64,000 bases of DNA from JAWLDA01 sp041686855. Its GTDB lineage: Bacteria; Bacillota; Limnochordia; DTU080; RSA5. The DNA is taken from contig JAWLDA010000016.1 in assembly GCA_041686855.1 (NCBI GenBank), positions 1 to 64,000 on the forward strand, given 5' to 3'. Positions within the stretch are counted from its first letter, which is position 1. The number at the start of each line of letters is the position of its first letter. The translations under genes were made by a program, and so were the position numbers. Shown here in pieces: positions 35,138-44,452 of this stretch. A model generated the notes under the pieces. It was given only the letters and a program-made list of their open reading frames with translations, did no database searches and was not told where the DNA came from.

Positions 35138-38100
35138 TTAGAATGGCAGGCGCAGCTCCAAACCGATGTCGGGGCGTTCTTCATCGCCCCAATCGGTCCG
35201 CAGACGGACACCGGGTGCGAGCAGATACTCGAGGCCGACTCCGTCATTCCCCGATTCGGAAAGAGAGCGGCGGTACGACAGGTATAGCTCGGGTGTCAAG
35301 TACTTCCCCATATCGAGTTGCATCCCGCCGTTTTGGCGATCGGGCTCGATGCGGAATCGGTCTAAATCGAAGGTCCGCTCGAGCGCCCGCCCGAGGTGCC
35401 AATAGGCCTCTGAGACGACCTCATCGTCAAGCCAGCCCAGCAGCCCTGCTCCCAGCTCTCGCCAGCCCGTCTCATTGGCGTTCTCATGCCATCGCGGCCC
35501 CAGAAGGCCAAGGGCTCCTCGAGAGTCCTCGATCCCGTCGACCAGGAGCCTGAGCTCCAGCGCGTCGGCCGGCCCCTCCACGCGCGCCTCGACGCTCCGA
35601 CCGTCGACTCGGCCAGTGCCTACGACGCTCAACTGAGGCACAAGGTGACCGGAGAAAGTCGCCGTCGCCTCGTCGATGTCAAATCGAGTTGGACCGTAGC
35701 GGAAGAGTCCTCGCCGCGCTTCGACCCGCCCAAAGACAGCCGGTTGAGAAAGACTGCCCTTCACTTCGAGCGCACCGCCCACTTCCGCATCCACGAGCGA
35801 GCGCGCCACGAGGTAGACGTTTCGTATGTCGGCTTCGAGGTCGAGGGTGACCCGGGCCAACGCGCCCTCGCCGGGACCGTCGAGCCGACCACCTGCCAAA
35901 CCTAACAGGTCGATCTCTCCGCTCGAGGTTTGTACACGACCCGAAAGCGTCGGCGCCCCAAGCGGCCCCGTCAAACCGATGTCGTAGTCCACGTTGAGCG
36001 CTACGCCACCGTCCTGGAACTGCAAGCCGCGTCCCGTCGACTGGACGTCGAGCTCCCACACGTCCTGCGCTCTCAGTGCCGCTCGCCCTGCCGCCGTCAC
36101 GGAGCCGCCCAAGAACGGGAGGGTCATTGACTCGAGAAAGGCCTCCCGTCCGGAGAAGGTGACGCGAAATCCGAGTGTGCCCAACTCCCCGCCTCTCCCG
36201 TCCGCTTTTACCACGCTGGCTTGCAAGGAGCTCTCACCGTAAAGGCAGTGTACGCACACGCTTTGCAGCTCGGGGTCGGCGGGACCCGAGACGTCCACAG
36301 ATAGATTGGTAGAACGTAAGCTGTAGCCCCCAAGGATTAGCTCGGGGCTTGAGATCGCGGCGGTGACGTCCCAGCCGGAGCCCAACGTTTTCGCCTCCAC
36401 GACGCCGGTGAGCGGACCGTACACGGTCGGGAGTCGAGCGATCTCCGCCAGGGCGCTCCCGGGAAAGTCTGAGAGTCGTACCTCCAGCCGTTGTTTCACG
36501 GGATCGGGACTCCAGACTCCGTCGAAGCTGGCAATGCCCTCAGCCGCTTCTGCTTTACCGTGAAACGTGACATCGGCAGGTGACTCCATGCGCACGTCAC
36601 CCGATACATCGAGCGTGGACGACTCCGTGTCGAGGCTCGCCTGGATCGATCCCTCACCCGTCACGTTGCCATCTATCACCTGAGCACTCAATCGACCACT
36701 CGTAACGCCGCTGACGTGTTGTATAGCACTCCAATCGACAAGCCTATGGAGCCGCGAAAGCGCGACGTCCTCCCACTCGGCGTCTAATGTAACATTGCGA
36801 ACCGACTCCCCGTGCGCGGATCCTCGGATCCCCATGAGTTCGAGACGATCGACGCGCCAACCGCCATCGGCCTGCCATAGACCGTCGATACGAAGGGGGG
36901 CCAATTGAGTCGAGCGGTAGGACAGCCGATCGGCGTGCACCATGACGGCCGCCTCTAGATGATCGATCGATTCGCCCTGGACACGCACACTCCCGCTGAT
37001 CCGTCCGCCTACCGCGTGCACGAGGTCTGTCGTCACGCCTACCCCTCGGGCCGCCCGCGCCAAGTCCGGCGCCGCTACATTCTCCACAAGTATCTCTCCG
37101 GCAACCCCCTCGGTGCCCATTGTGATCTCAGGCACCCATATGCGGCCCGAACCTATTGGAAACGTGCCGCGCACACGAGTGGCTCCGTCTTCGTGCTGAA
37201 TGTAGAGGTTGCTGTCGGTGATCAACGCGTCGGCTAAGTACATCTCAGGTGCGCGTAACTCGGCCGTGACGACGAGACCGCGTTCGTCCCCCGCAACCTC
37301 GACATTCCCCTCGAGCTCACCCTCAATGTCAGTGAACGTATCGGGCTGATCGCTCACCCATCCCAAAGCTTCCACAATCGGAATGTGGCGGCCACGCACT
37401 TCGGACCGGGCGGCCCAGCGTTCCCCAGTGAATGTGATCTCTCCCGACGCGGCAAACCCGCTCTCACCCGGTCCCTCGGCCGCGAGCTCCGTCAGGCGCC
37501 ATCGCCCTGGGTCGGTTGTAAACTCTCCTGTCATGCGTGAGAATGGGTGATGAGCCACGCGTCCTTCATGCGCCTCGAACTCCCCGTTGCACCGACGTGT
37601 CACGCCTTGGCATGAGAAGTCGACTTGGAGCCGCGCGAGTTCGGCGGAAGCTCCAATCATCGACCGCAGATGCACTCGGCCGCGCACAACCTCCCCTTTG
37701 GCCGTACCCATAATGGAGGCGGTGCCCTGTGCCCATTTGAGTTCAAGTCGATCAAGACGCATTTCGCCGGAGGAGGCAAACCCATCCAACTGGGCGGTCA
37801 CGCTGCGATCTCGCGTCTCCATTGACGCTGAGAGCGCGTACCCATTCCCCTCGGACCGAGTGTTAATAAGTGCGTCAAATGTCGGGGCGTCCTCCTCTGC
37901 GCTGAGTTGCGCCTCAACGACACGTATCGAAAGTCCGGGGTGTGTCGGCGCCGCGGCGAGGTACTCGGAAAGCAGCGCCATATACTGCGGAAACTCCTGT
38001 AAAGCCCGGTGAACGGTGTAAAGTGAGAGTTTGGAGCTCGTCAAGTCTCTTGAGTCCCCTGCAACGCGCGGTTCGATCACGTCGATGCGATGGATACCCT

Positions 38101-38422
38101 TCAGCGGCCCCTCACGCCAAGCCACCCAAGGGGAAAGGTGGACGTGCGCAGCCTGTATGGCCACATCGCTTCCATGGAGACCGAAGAATGAGAGGCGGGT
38201 CAGCGAATCGACTCGCACTCTCTCTACCGAGAGCGCGGGCTGTAACGCGTCGTTAACCACCTGAAGAAGTGCGCGTTCAACATACGAGCGACCTAGAGTC
38301 ACACCCATGACGAGTACGCAGAGAAGCGCTATGAATACGATACCGCTGATCACACGCCTCTTTGACGTGTGCGTCGGTTCAGGTGAGTGTTTCGGTTCAT
38401 GGGAGGGGTTCGTATGGGACAT
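35138..38422 (-). CDS. tamB: TamB/AsmA-like intermembrane transport protein
   Basis: 1094 residues. One N-terminal helix (about 24-46) anchors a very long stretch of repeated amphipathic beta strands, and the C-terminal 350 residues match the TamB (DUF490) domain, ending in GLELRLPF. Such proteins form a hydrophobic groove spanning the periplasm and carry phospholipids or help barrel insertion. Directly upstream of bamA in the same direction, a pairing known from many diderms lacking TamA. Function in this organism is inferred from the family. Confidence 0.9.
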   Translation of the reverse strand: MSHTNPSHEPKHSPEPTHTSKRRVISGIVFIALLCVLVMGVTLGRSYVERALLQVVNDALQPALSVERVRVDSLTRLSFFGLHGSDVAIQAAHVHLSPWVAWREGPLKGIHRIDVIEPRVAGDSRDLTSSKLSLYTVHRALQEFPQYMALLSEYLAAAPTHPGLSIRVVEAQLSAEEDAPTFDALINTRSEGNGYALSASMETRDRSVTAQLDGFASSGEMRLDRLELKWAQGTASIMGTAKGEVVRGRVHLRSMIGASAELARLQVDFSCQGVTRRCNGEFEAHEGRVAHHPFSRMTGEFTTDPGRWRLTELAAEGPGESGFAASGEITFTGERWAARSEVRGRHIPIVEALGWVSDQPDTFTDIEGELEGNVEVAGDERGLVVTAELRAPEMYLADALITDSNLYIQHEDGATRVRGTFPIGSGRIWVPEITMGTEGVAGEILVENVAAPDLARAARGVGVTTDLVHAVGGRISGSVRVQGESIDHLEAAVMVHADRLSYRSTQLAPLRIDGLWQADGGWRVDRLELMGIRGSAHGESVRNVTLDAEWEDVALSRLHRLVDWSAIQHVSGVTSGRLSAQVIDGNVTGEGSIQASLDTESSTLDVSGDVRMESPADVTFHGKAEAAEGIASFDGVWSPDPVKQRLEVRLSDFPGSALAEIARLPTVYGPLTGVVEAKTLGSGWDVTAAISSPELILGGYSLRSTNLSVDVSGPADPELQSVCVHCLYGESSLQASVVKADGRGGELGTLGFRVTFSGREAFLESMTLPFLGGSVTAAGRAALRAQDVWELDVQSTGRGLQFQDGGVALNVDYDIGLTGPLGAPTLSGRVQTSSGEIDLLGLAGGRLDGPGEGALARVTLDLEADIRNVYLVARSLVDAEVGGALEVKGSLSQPAVFGRVEARRGLFRYGPTRFDIDEATATFSGHLVPQLSVVGTGRVDGRSVEARVEGPADALELRLLVDGIEDSRGALGLLGPRWHENANETGWRELGAGLLGWLDDEVVSEAYWHLGRALERTFDLDRFRIEPDRQNGGMQLDMGKYLTPELYLSYRRSLSESGNDGVGLEYLLAPGVRLRTDWGDEERPDIGLELRLPF

Positions 38423-38491
38423 CCACCACGGGTTCGCAGTTTAAGCAGACAGTTCCTGCCTGAGAGCACCGCTAACAACCGCCAATCCTTG

Positions 38492-40423
38492 TCAAAGGGG
38501 CTCGGTCAACGTCAGCGTGAAGCTTTTCTCTCCCCGCAGGAGGTACGTGGTAGAGTGAGTTTTCCGGATCGGTTCAACGGAATCCATCGATTCATCCAAA
38601 GCGAACTCCGCCTCTGGTTCGCTCTCTTCAAAACCACTCGACGCCTCGTCGTCTTTCAGAGGTGGGTAGAATTCAATAATGAGATCGTTATTGCGCGGTT
38701 GCTGCTCAAACTCTTCGATGAGATGCTCAAGACTCTCGACCCCCGCCGGTGTTTCGGGTTCGTACTCTTCGGTCGACTCTCCCCCAGCCAAGGGATCGAG
38801 CGGATCCGGGGGCAACGGGTGAAACGCGTACTCCCCACCACGAACCGTCACCCTCACGTTCCCTGTCCCAATCTCCTGCGGAATGTGGAGTCGGACCACT
38901 TCACGAATCGGGTCTGATCGGTACGGTCGCAACGTCACTTCAACGTCTATCGTTTCGCCAAGGGCCACCTCCGACCGACTCGGCTCGGCGCGCTCAATCT
39001 GCGCAGTCTTCCGAGCCTCCTGGATATGGACGACCAACTCGACACTCTGCAAGTCGGGGTTGATAAAGGCGTTGCTCTGCAGCATCCGCAGCGCCGAAGC
39101 GAAGTCGGAGAGGCTGAGCGCTGCCACGTCGGAGCTGCTGTAGTACATGTTCGTGCGGTGTACATCACGCGCTGAATCACCACTTCGAAGGGAGAGCTCA
39201 ACCGAGCTGGTGCCGGCGCCGATACGATCGATACCGCGATCGAGCCCTTCGAGAGCAGCGACCGTCAGCAAAGAGACGAGCAGCGACTCATCCGCGACGA
39301 CTTCGGCGGAGAATGCTTGCTGGAGACGTCGATCGCCATCGGTCGTTCGGACGCTCAACGTAACGGTCTGCGCGGCCACCCCCTGTTCCCCTGAGATGCC
39401 GGCGCCGCGATCGCGGGCCACCCGGCCGATCACTTCCGTCGGAACGGCAAGCTTAAAGGGGAACGAAAGGCTAGGGATGCTTCGGAGCACTTCAGCCCTG
39501 GTTGCTAGGAATTCCACCGCGCCCTTGCGCAGGAAGGGGTGGCCAAACGCCACAAAGTTGCCTTCAGAGTCGACGGCCGTCACCGTACCAACTGCCGTGA
39601 CGTCAATGTCTCCCCGTACGAGTTGCACCCCGACGGCGTCGCCGGGCTGTAAGGGCCGTGGCGCATTGGCCGGCCGTTTGCTGGAGTGCCCACCCGGTAC
39701 TGCCGTCACGTCGTAGGTTTCCATGGCCCGTTTCAAGTGTTGTAGCGCCCGCTCACCCAGGCCGGCTACCGTGACGGGCGTTTTGAGTGGTCTCACTTGT
39801 GCGCTGATTGGTTGCGGCAAAGTGTGCCCCTGCGGCCCATCAAACGGCGCACGATCAGGGTTCCCTGGAGGTTCGTCCGCGCTCACTTCGGCCAGCAACG
39901 CCAACATGCTTTCGGCGGGCGTCACGAGACCAATTCGATGATCCGTCATCTCAAAACCGTATCCTATCGCGCCGACCAATTTCCCATCGACGTAGACTGG
40001 GCTTCCACTCATTCCGGCGGCGATCCCTCCGGAACGTTCGATCACGTCACCGCCAACTCGCACCAAGACGAGCGGGCCGACGGGTCCGGCTCCCTCCATG
40101 AGGCCGAAGATTTCAACGTCGAAAGCCTCGATCTCACGCCCCGAAACCACAGTGAGTCCGACACCTCGAAGTCCGGGGCGGAGCTGCTCGAGCGGGTATG
40201 GCACCAGCCTCTCCACACACGAAGCTGTCATCGGAGTCGCCTGTTGAGGCCGCAAATGAGCCGGCAGGCATGTAAGGTACGGGGTTCCCGCCCCCTCTTC
40301 GCCAGCGTGCGCTTGTGCAAAGACGGGTGAGATGATCCATGGTGCGCTCAGGATGATGAGCAATGCCAAAGAGACTTGCAGCCAGAGCGACGACACGCGT
40401 CCTAGACGCAGCAAAAGCAACAC
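38492..40423 (-). CDS. SpoIVB-like S55 peptidase-domain protein, motif order permuted
   Basis: About 643 residues from a GTG with GAGGGT 7 bases upstream. A signal segment (about 10-36) is followed by the conserved serine motif AAGMSGSPVYVDGKLVGAIGYGF (about 135-158), a linker, a segment ending in FVAFGHPFLRKG (about 290-300) and a C-terminal beta-rich region. SpoIVB has the His motif before the Ser motif; here the serine motif comes first. It lacks SpoIVB's PDZ placement. It probably acts outside the membrane as a protease or as a PDZ-less processing factor; substrate unknown. First gene of the envelope block, overlapping the glycosidase gene's end. Confidence 0.75.
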   Translation of the reverse strand: MLLLLRLGRVSSLWLQVSLALLIILSAPWIISPVFAQAHAGEEGAGTPYLTCLPAHLRPQQATPMTASCVERLVPYPLEQLRPGLRGVGLTVVSGREIEAFDVEIFGLMEGAGPVGPLVLVRVGGDVIERSGGIAAGMSGSPVYVDGKLVGAIGYGFEMTDHRIGLVTPAESMLALLAEVSADEPPGNPDRAPFDGPQGHTLPQPISAQVRPLKTPVTVAGLGERALQHLKRAMETYDVTAVPGGHSSKRPANAPRPLQPGDAVGVQLVRGDIDVTAVGTVTAVDSEGNFVAFGHPFLRKGAVEFLATRAEVLRSIPSLSFPFKLAVPTEVIGRVARDRGAGISGEQGVAAQTVTLSVRTTDGDRRLQQAFSAEVVADESLLVSLLTVAALEGLDRGIDRIGAGTSSVELSLRSGDSARDVHRTNMYYSSSDVAALSLSDFASALRMLQSNAFINPDLQSVELVVHIQEARKTAQIERAEPSRSEVALGETIDVEVTLRPYRSDPIREVVRLHIPQEIGTGNVRVTVRGGEYAFHPLPPDPLDPLAGGESTEEYEPETPAGVESLEHLIEEFEQQPRNNDLIIEFYPPLKDDEASSGFEESEPEAEFALDESMDSVEPIRKTHSTTYLLRGEKSFTLTLTEPL

Positions 40424-40424
40424 C

Positions 40425-41864
40425 TCATGTACCCTCGTTGACAAAGAGCAGCAGACCGTTTCCCACCGGACGTTCCTGCCCGTCAGAAGGTCGGTTGAGT
40501 ATTCGATTCTTCAAGACAAGTGTACTCGAACCGCCACCGTCGAGATTCATCGCGGTTTCGGCGCCAAGCTCGATTAAGAGTTGCGCAAGCTCCTCGAGTG
40601 TAGCGCCGACACTCACCGCTGGGTTGCGACCATCGACCACCAGGAGCAGCAACTCGTCGTCTACCGTCACGCCGACTGCAGTCCGCGGCGCCCGCCCGTT
40701 GAGCACGTCCGGTTGAAAACGTTCTCGCTCCCCCGTAATCCTGATTTCACCCTCAGAGACCAACATCGGCCCGCCGCCCAAAGCGTCGTATACGCCACCG
40801 GCGTGCCCGGGAAAGAGTTGATGCTGAAACCGCAAAGGGTCCCCAGGGCTGAGCGCGATGAGTTCGGAATGATTCGAGTCAAACTCCACCGCCAGGCCCC
40901 AATTGGGCGCATCGATCGATAAATCCGACGGACTTGGGTACGCCCGTCCGTCTTCGATCAGAATCCGCCCGCCCGCCGTCGCGGGCAGTGGACCGTACTC
41001 GGGTGTGTAGACGACCACCTCTCCAGCCGCCCGCGCCCGATTGATTCCGTCGACCCAAATGACGCGCCCTTCGGTCTCAAGCCACATCTCTACCCGTTGG
41101 TTCCCGATCTGGGCACTGCCGTCCAATCCCAGCGTAAGGGCGGCACGTCCATAAAGATCGGCGCTTGTGAGACGGCCTCGCTGAACGACGAGACCTAAAG
41201 GTCGTCCAGACCAGTGGAAGTAACCGCCGTTCACCGCGGCCAGAGCGCCGTGTGCGCTGGCCAGGCTCCGGACGGGGTCGAGCCCGAAGCCCTTCTGTCG
41301 TGTGCCGATTCCCATGGAGAGATCGGGATGGCGCAGATCCACCTTGAGGTACGTGGCGCTTACCGGTCCGTGGGCCTCCAGCGCTTGAATCGAACCGAGC
41401 CACACCCCGGGTCGCACTTGAAGCTCCTCCGACTCCTTATACCGAACGGGGATACGCAAGGTGAGTGTTGTACCGCGACGCTCCACAAGGGGTAGTGGCA
41501 GCGGGTACACCAGGTCGACCACGACTCGCGCACCCAGAGGTCCCCGGACTAGGCGCACATCGCCGACAGCCGGGTCATCCACCGACCAAACGGTGGTTGA
41601 CGTAGCTTGGTCCAAGTCTGCTTCAACGTCAACCACCAATCTCGCGGGAGTGTGCGAACGCCAAACGCGAAAAGGAACAGAATCGGTGAGTTCCAGATCT
41701 AGCCTAAGATGCTCCTCAACGAGAGAAGCGCTTAACGACTTGAGCATTGGCGCTTGCGCAAAGACACTGGAAACGTGGGAGAGCAAAGCGAATAAAAGCC
41801 CCAGAAGTGGGGCCCCGATCAAAATACCCGGTCGCCACCAGGGGCGTAGCCGGAAGGTTCGCAT
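40425..41864 (-). CDS. AMIN-domain phosphodiester glycosidase (NAGPA/DUF2233)
   Basis: 479 residues. Signal peptide (about 1-36, ending SVFAQA), an AMIN-like beta domain (about 38-135) and a phosphodiester glycosidase domain (about 165-475) with AAVNGGYFHWSGRPLGLVV, GVYDALGGGPMLVSEGE, PRTAVGVTVDDELLLLVVDGR and ETAMNLDGGGSSTLV. Such enzymes cleave GlcNAc-1-phosphodiester links, for example in cell wall or teichoic-acid-like material. AMIN domains localise proteins to the wall or septum. Downstream of mbl in the same direction, consistent with wall work. Confidence 0.9.
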   Translation of the reverse strand: MRTFRLRPWWRPGILIGAPLLGLLFALLSHVSSVFAQAPMLKSLSASLVEEHLRLDLELTDSVPFRVWRSHTPARLVVDVEADLDQATSTTVWSVDDPAVGDVRLVRGPLGARVVVDLVYPLPLPLVERRGTTLTLRIPVRYKESEELQVRPGVWLGSIQALEAHGPVSATYLKVDLRHPDLSMGIGTRQKGFGLDPVRSLASAHGALAAVNGGYFHWSGRPLGLVVQRGRLTSADLYGRAALTLGLDGSAQIGNQRVEMWLETEGRVIWVDGINRARAAGEVVVYTPEYGPLPATAGGRILIEDGRAYPSPSDLSIDAPNWGLAVEFDSNHSELIALSPGDPLRFQHQLFPGHAGGVYDALGGGPMLVSEGEIRITGERERFQPDVLNGRAPRTAVGVTVDDELLLLVVDGRNPAVSVGATLEELAQLLIELGAETAMNLDGGGSSTLVLKNRILNRPSDGQERPVGNGLLLFVNEGT

Positions 41865-41888
41865 TCTGTCACCTCAAGGGAAGAACCG

Positions 41889-42902
41889 TTACGAGCGACT
41901 GCCCACGATAACGCTCTCACGTAATTTGTCGAGACTCTCGAGCACCTTGCCCGTGCCCAAAGCGACACACGACATGGGATCGTCGGCCAAATGAGCCGGA
42001 ATACCGGTCTCCGCCGTGAGCAGCTCGGTGAAACCATCGAGGAGCGCTCCGCCTCCCGTAAGGACGATCCCTTTGTCCATGATGTCCGAGGAGAGTTCGG
42101 GAGGTGTCTTTTCGAGGACGGTGCGGACCGTTTGAATGATTGAGCGCACTGACTCTTCGAGAGCTTGCAGGACTTGCTCCTGGTTGATCTCGACGGTGCG
42201 CGGCAGGCCGGAGACCGCGTCGCGCCCCCGGATCTCAAATTTCTTACTTGGATCGGGAATATAAACGCTGCCTAACTCGATTTTGCAGGCTTCGGCGGTG
42301 CGCTCGCCAATCATGAGGTTGTACTCTCTACGAACAAAACGCACGATGGCGTCGTCAAATTTATCGCCACCGACGCGGATTGAGTCGGTGACAACCTCTC
42401 CGCCCAGTGAGATGACGGCGATATCCGTGGTGCCTCCACCAATGTCGACGACCATATTACCACTGGCTTCGGCTACACTCAAACCTGCCCCAATAGCAGC
42501 CGCCATGGGCTCGGATATGAGGTACACTTGCTTCGCGCCGGCCTGCATGGAGGCCTCCAGTACGGCCCGCTTCTCGACGCTGGTGACGCCTGAAGGAACA
42601 CAAACGACCACCTGGGGTTTAAAGAGAGGACGTCGACCACAGACACGCTGTATGAAGTACTTGAGCATGGTCTCCGTCACTTGATAATCGGCGATCACAC
42701 CGTCTTTCAAAGGCCGAATCGCGACGATGTTTCCCGGGGTGCGGCCGATCATTTGGCGGGCCTCCTCACCGACGGCAAGGATACGGCTGGTATCCCGGTC
42801 GATGGCGACGACCGCTGGTTCGCTAATAACGACGCCGCGCCCGCGCACGTAGACGATCACGTTCGCCGTGCCCAAGTCGATGCCAATCTCTTTGGAAAAC
42901 AT
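41889..42902 (-). CDS. mbl: MreB/Mbl rod-shape-determining actin homologue
   Basis: 337 residues from an ATG with GAGG 7 bases upstream (a longer frame starts earlier but without support). Actin-type ATP motifs are intact: IGIDLGTANVIVYV (phosphate 1), MVVDIGGGTTDIAVISLGG (phosphate 2) and VLTGGGALLDGFTELL (adenosine). It polymerises under the membrane to guide lateral wall synthesis. Its place next to spoIIID is exactly that of mbl in B. subtilis, so I prefer mbl over mreB. Confidence 0.93.
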   Translation of the reverse strand: MFSKEIGIDLGTANVIVYVRGRGVVISEPAVVAIDRDTSRILAVGEEARQMIGRTPGNIVAIRPLKDGVIADYQVTETMLKYFIQRVCGRRPLFKPQVVVCVPSGVTSVEKRAVLEASMQAGAKQVYLISEPMAAAIGAGLSVAEASGNMVVDIGGGTTDIAVISLGGEVVTDSIRVGGDKFDDAIVRFVRREYNLMIGERTAEACKIELGSVYIPDPSKKFEIRGRDAVSGLPRTVEINQEQVLQALEESVRSIIQTVRTVLEKTPPELSSDIMDKGIVLTGGGALLDGFTELLTAETGIPAHLADDPMSCVALGTGKVLESLDKLRESVIVGSRS

Positions 42903-43072
42903 CTGTCCGCCTCTTTCTTCACGTGGCATTACCGCGGGCCACTCCTGCTCTTGCAGAGCATGTAGCTCTATAGCGCGGTAGCCGCACCTTAACGACTGTG
43001 CCTCCTTCGACGGAAGAATTGGCGGCTCCTCCTAATATTGGCGGTAGTGGACGGTATGGGCAGTCGACGTGA

Positions 43073-43333
43073 CTATGACGCTTTTTGGTCTACTTGATAC
43101 TTCAGCCTCGTTGCCTCGCCACCGCGCAGGTGGCGTTCGGCCTTGTTCCGGTCCAACACCCGCTTCACTTTACGGGCCAGCTCTTTATTTAAACGGGGCA
43201 GGCGCTCCGTCACATCCTTGTGAACGGTGCTCTTACTGACACCAAAGACCTCGGCTGCCTGTCGGACGGTCGCGTTGGTGTCGACGATATAACGGGAGAC
43301 GTCGACCACCCGCTTCCGGATATACTCCCTCAT
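43073..43333 (-). CDS. spoIIID: sporulation transcriptional regulator SpoIIID
   Basis: 86 residues with the SpoIIID helix-turn-helix: ATVRQAAEVFGVSKSTVHKDVTERLP at about 21-46, and a basic C-terminal helix that also contacts DNA. It regulates mother-cell genes together with sigma-E. Length and motif match the family closely, and it sits upstream of mbl as in B. subtilis. This is strong evidence that the organism has, or recently had, endospore formation. Confidence 0.96.
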   Translation of the reverse strand: MREYIRKRVVDVSRYIVDTNATVRQAAEVFGVSKSTVHKDVTERLPRLNKELARKVKRVLDRNKAERHLRGGEATRLKYQVDQKAS

Positions 43334-43360
43334 CCTCCTGCCCCCTCGCCGTTTTGCTAC

Positions 43361-43389
43361 ATGTATATGAGGGGGCAGTACACTTATGC
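43361..43389 (-). promoter_or_regulatory. candidate sigma-E promoter of spoIIID
   Basis: GCATAAG, then CATATACAT after about 13 bases, ending about 28 bases before the spoIIID ATG. It agrees with the sigma-E pattern (KMATATT, 13-15 bases, CATACANT) at 5 of 7 and 6 of 8 positions. Known family biology puts spoIIID under sigma-E, which fits. Confidence 0.4.
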
Positions 43390-43408
43390 CGCTGGAATCA
43401 CGGTTTGC

Positions 43409-44380
43409 CTATGGTGCCAAAACCGGTAGACTCTCGCCTCCAATGAGTGTCTGCGGATCGATGGGCGAACCGTCGCTGATCAACGTGAAGCCGACGACCC
43501 GTCCGCTTTCAGGATCGGGAGCCTCTCCGATCACTGAACCTGTCGTTACTTCGGTGAATGAAGCAACGTCCACTGAGCGCAGACCCTCGTACTCGCTGCG
43601 CAATCCGCCGTCGTGCTCGATGCTCACTCGCCATAAACCGCCTTCGCGCACTACATCACGTACCCGTCCGGCGAGCGTGGCACGCACGGTCTGTTCGCCC
43701 TCCTCTGGAATAAGCGCTACGGAGGCGTCGTGACGCCAATCGCCAAAGACAGGGTGGCGGTACCAGCCAAAGGGGCGAGAGATCGAACCTGAGACAGGCC
43801 ATACGAGGTCATCAGCATTTTCGAGAACCTCCGCCACGTCGATCGCGTTCGATTCATTCGGTGGACTGATCACCGACATTTGCTCAGGAGGCATTGCGTC
43901 TACCTTCGGTTGAAAACCTCGATCATCCGCCTGGCGTTCAACCCGCACCGGAGGCAACTGGGCCGGGGGCGCCTCCACCCGTTGAACAGTCTCAGCCGGG
44001 TCGAATACGATCGACTCTGCCTGCTGTGAAGCCTCCGCTGTCTCTCGATCTGATGACTCCGCTGACGCCGCGGCGTCCTCTCGAGAGAGCTGTGGGAGCG
44101 AGGGGAAGTTTAACGCCTGTTCCCCATCGGTTCCCCGAGGGTCGGCTCCATCAAAGGGTTGCAAGCCTGCGCTCTGATTGGTTCGCGTGACGACGTTCCA
44201 ACCTGTGGTGAACCCGACGCCGGCCAAGACGACGAGCAATGTCAACGCGAAGATCGATCGTTGGAGCGGGGTGCGTCTACGATGTTGGGCTGCCATGGCC
44301 TGCAGACCTTTAAGCATCCGCCCCCAGCCACCTTTGAGCCTTTTACCGATGAGCCTCAGTGAATCCTTGAGTCTGGACAT
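43409..44380 (-). CDS. spoIIQ: SpoIIQ-like M23-domain protein with degenerate zinc site
   Basis: 323 residues. Cytosolic N-terminus, one membrane helix (about 42-62), a low-complexity linker rich in E, A and Q, and a C-terminal M23 (LytM) fold (about 210-320: VWPVSGSISRPFGWYRHPVFGDWRHD). The zinc motif HxGxD reads HDASV and the HxH region reads YEGLRSVD, so two or more ligands are missing and enzyme activity is unlikely. SpoIIQ forms the forespore side of the engulfment channel. The position between ywmB-like and spoIIID genes matches B. subtilis. The 44380 ATG is the best start, although AAGGAG is 13 bases away. Confidence 0.85.
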   Translation of the reverse strand: MSRLKDSLRLIGKRLKGGWGRMLKGLQAMAAQHRRRTPLQRSIFALTLLVVLAGVGFTTGWNVVTRTNQSAGLQPFDGADPRGTDGEQALNFPSLPQLSREDAAASAESSDRETAEASQQAESIVFDPAETVQRVEAPPAQLPPVRVERQADDRGFQPKVDAMPPEQMSVISPPNESNAIDVAEVLENADDLVWPVSGSISRPFGWYRHPVFGDWRHDASVALIPEEGEQTVRATLAGRVRDVVREGGLWRVSIEHDGGLRSEYEGLRSVDVASFTEVTTGSVIGEAPDPESGRVVGFTLISDGSPIDPQTLIGGESLPVLAP

Positions 44381-44452
44381 GATTACGTGTTCACTCCTTT
44401 TTGCAAGCCTGGTGCTAAGAATTCCGGGCATGCCCTGCCAAGCGTCCTACCG

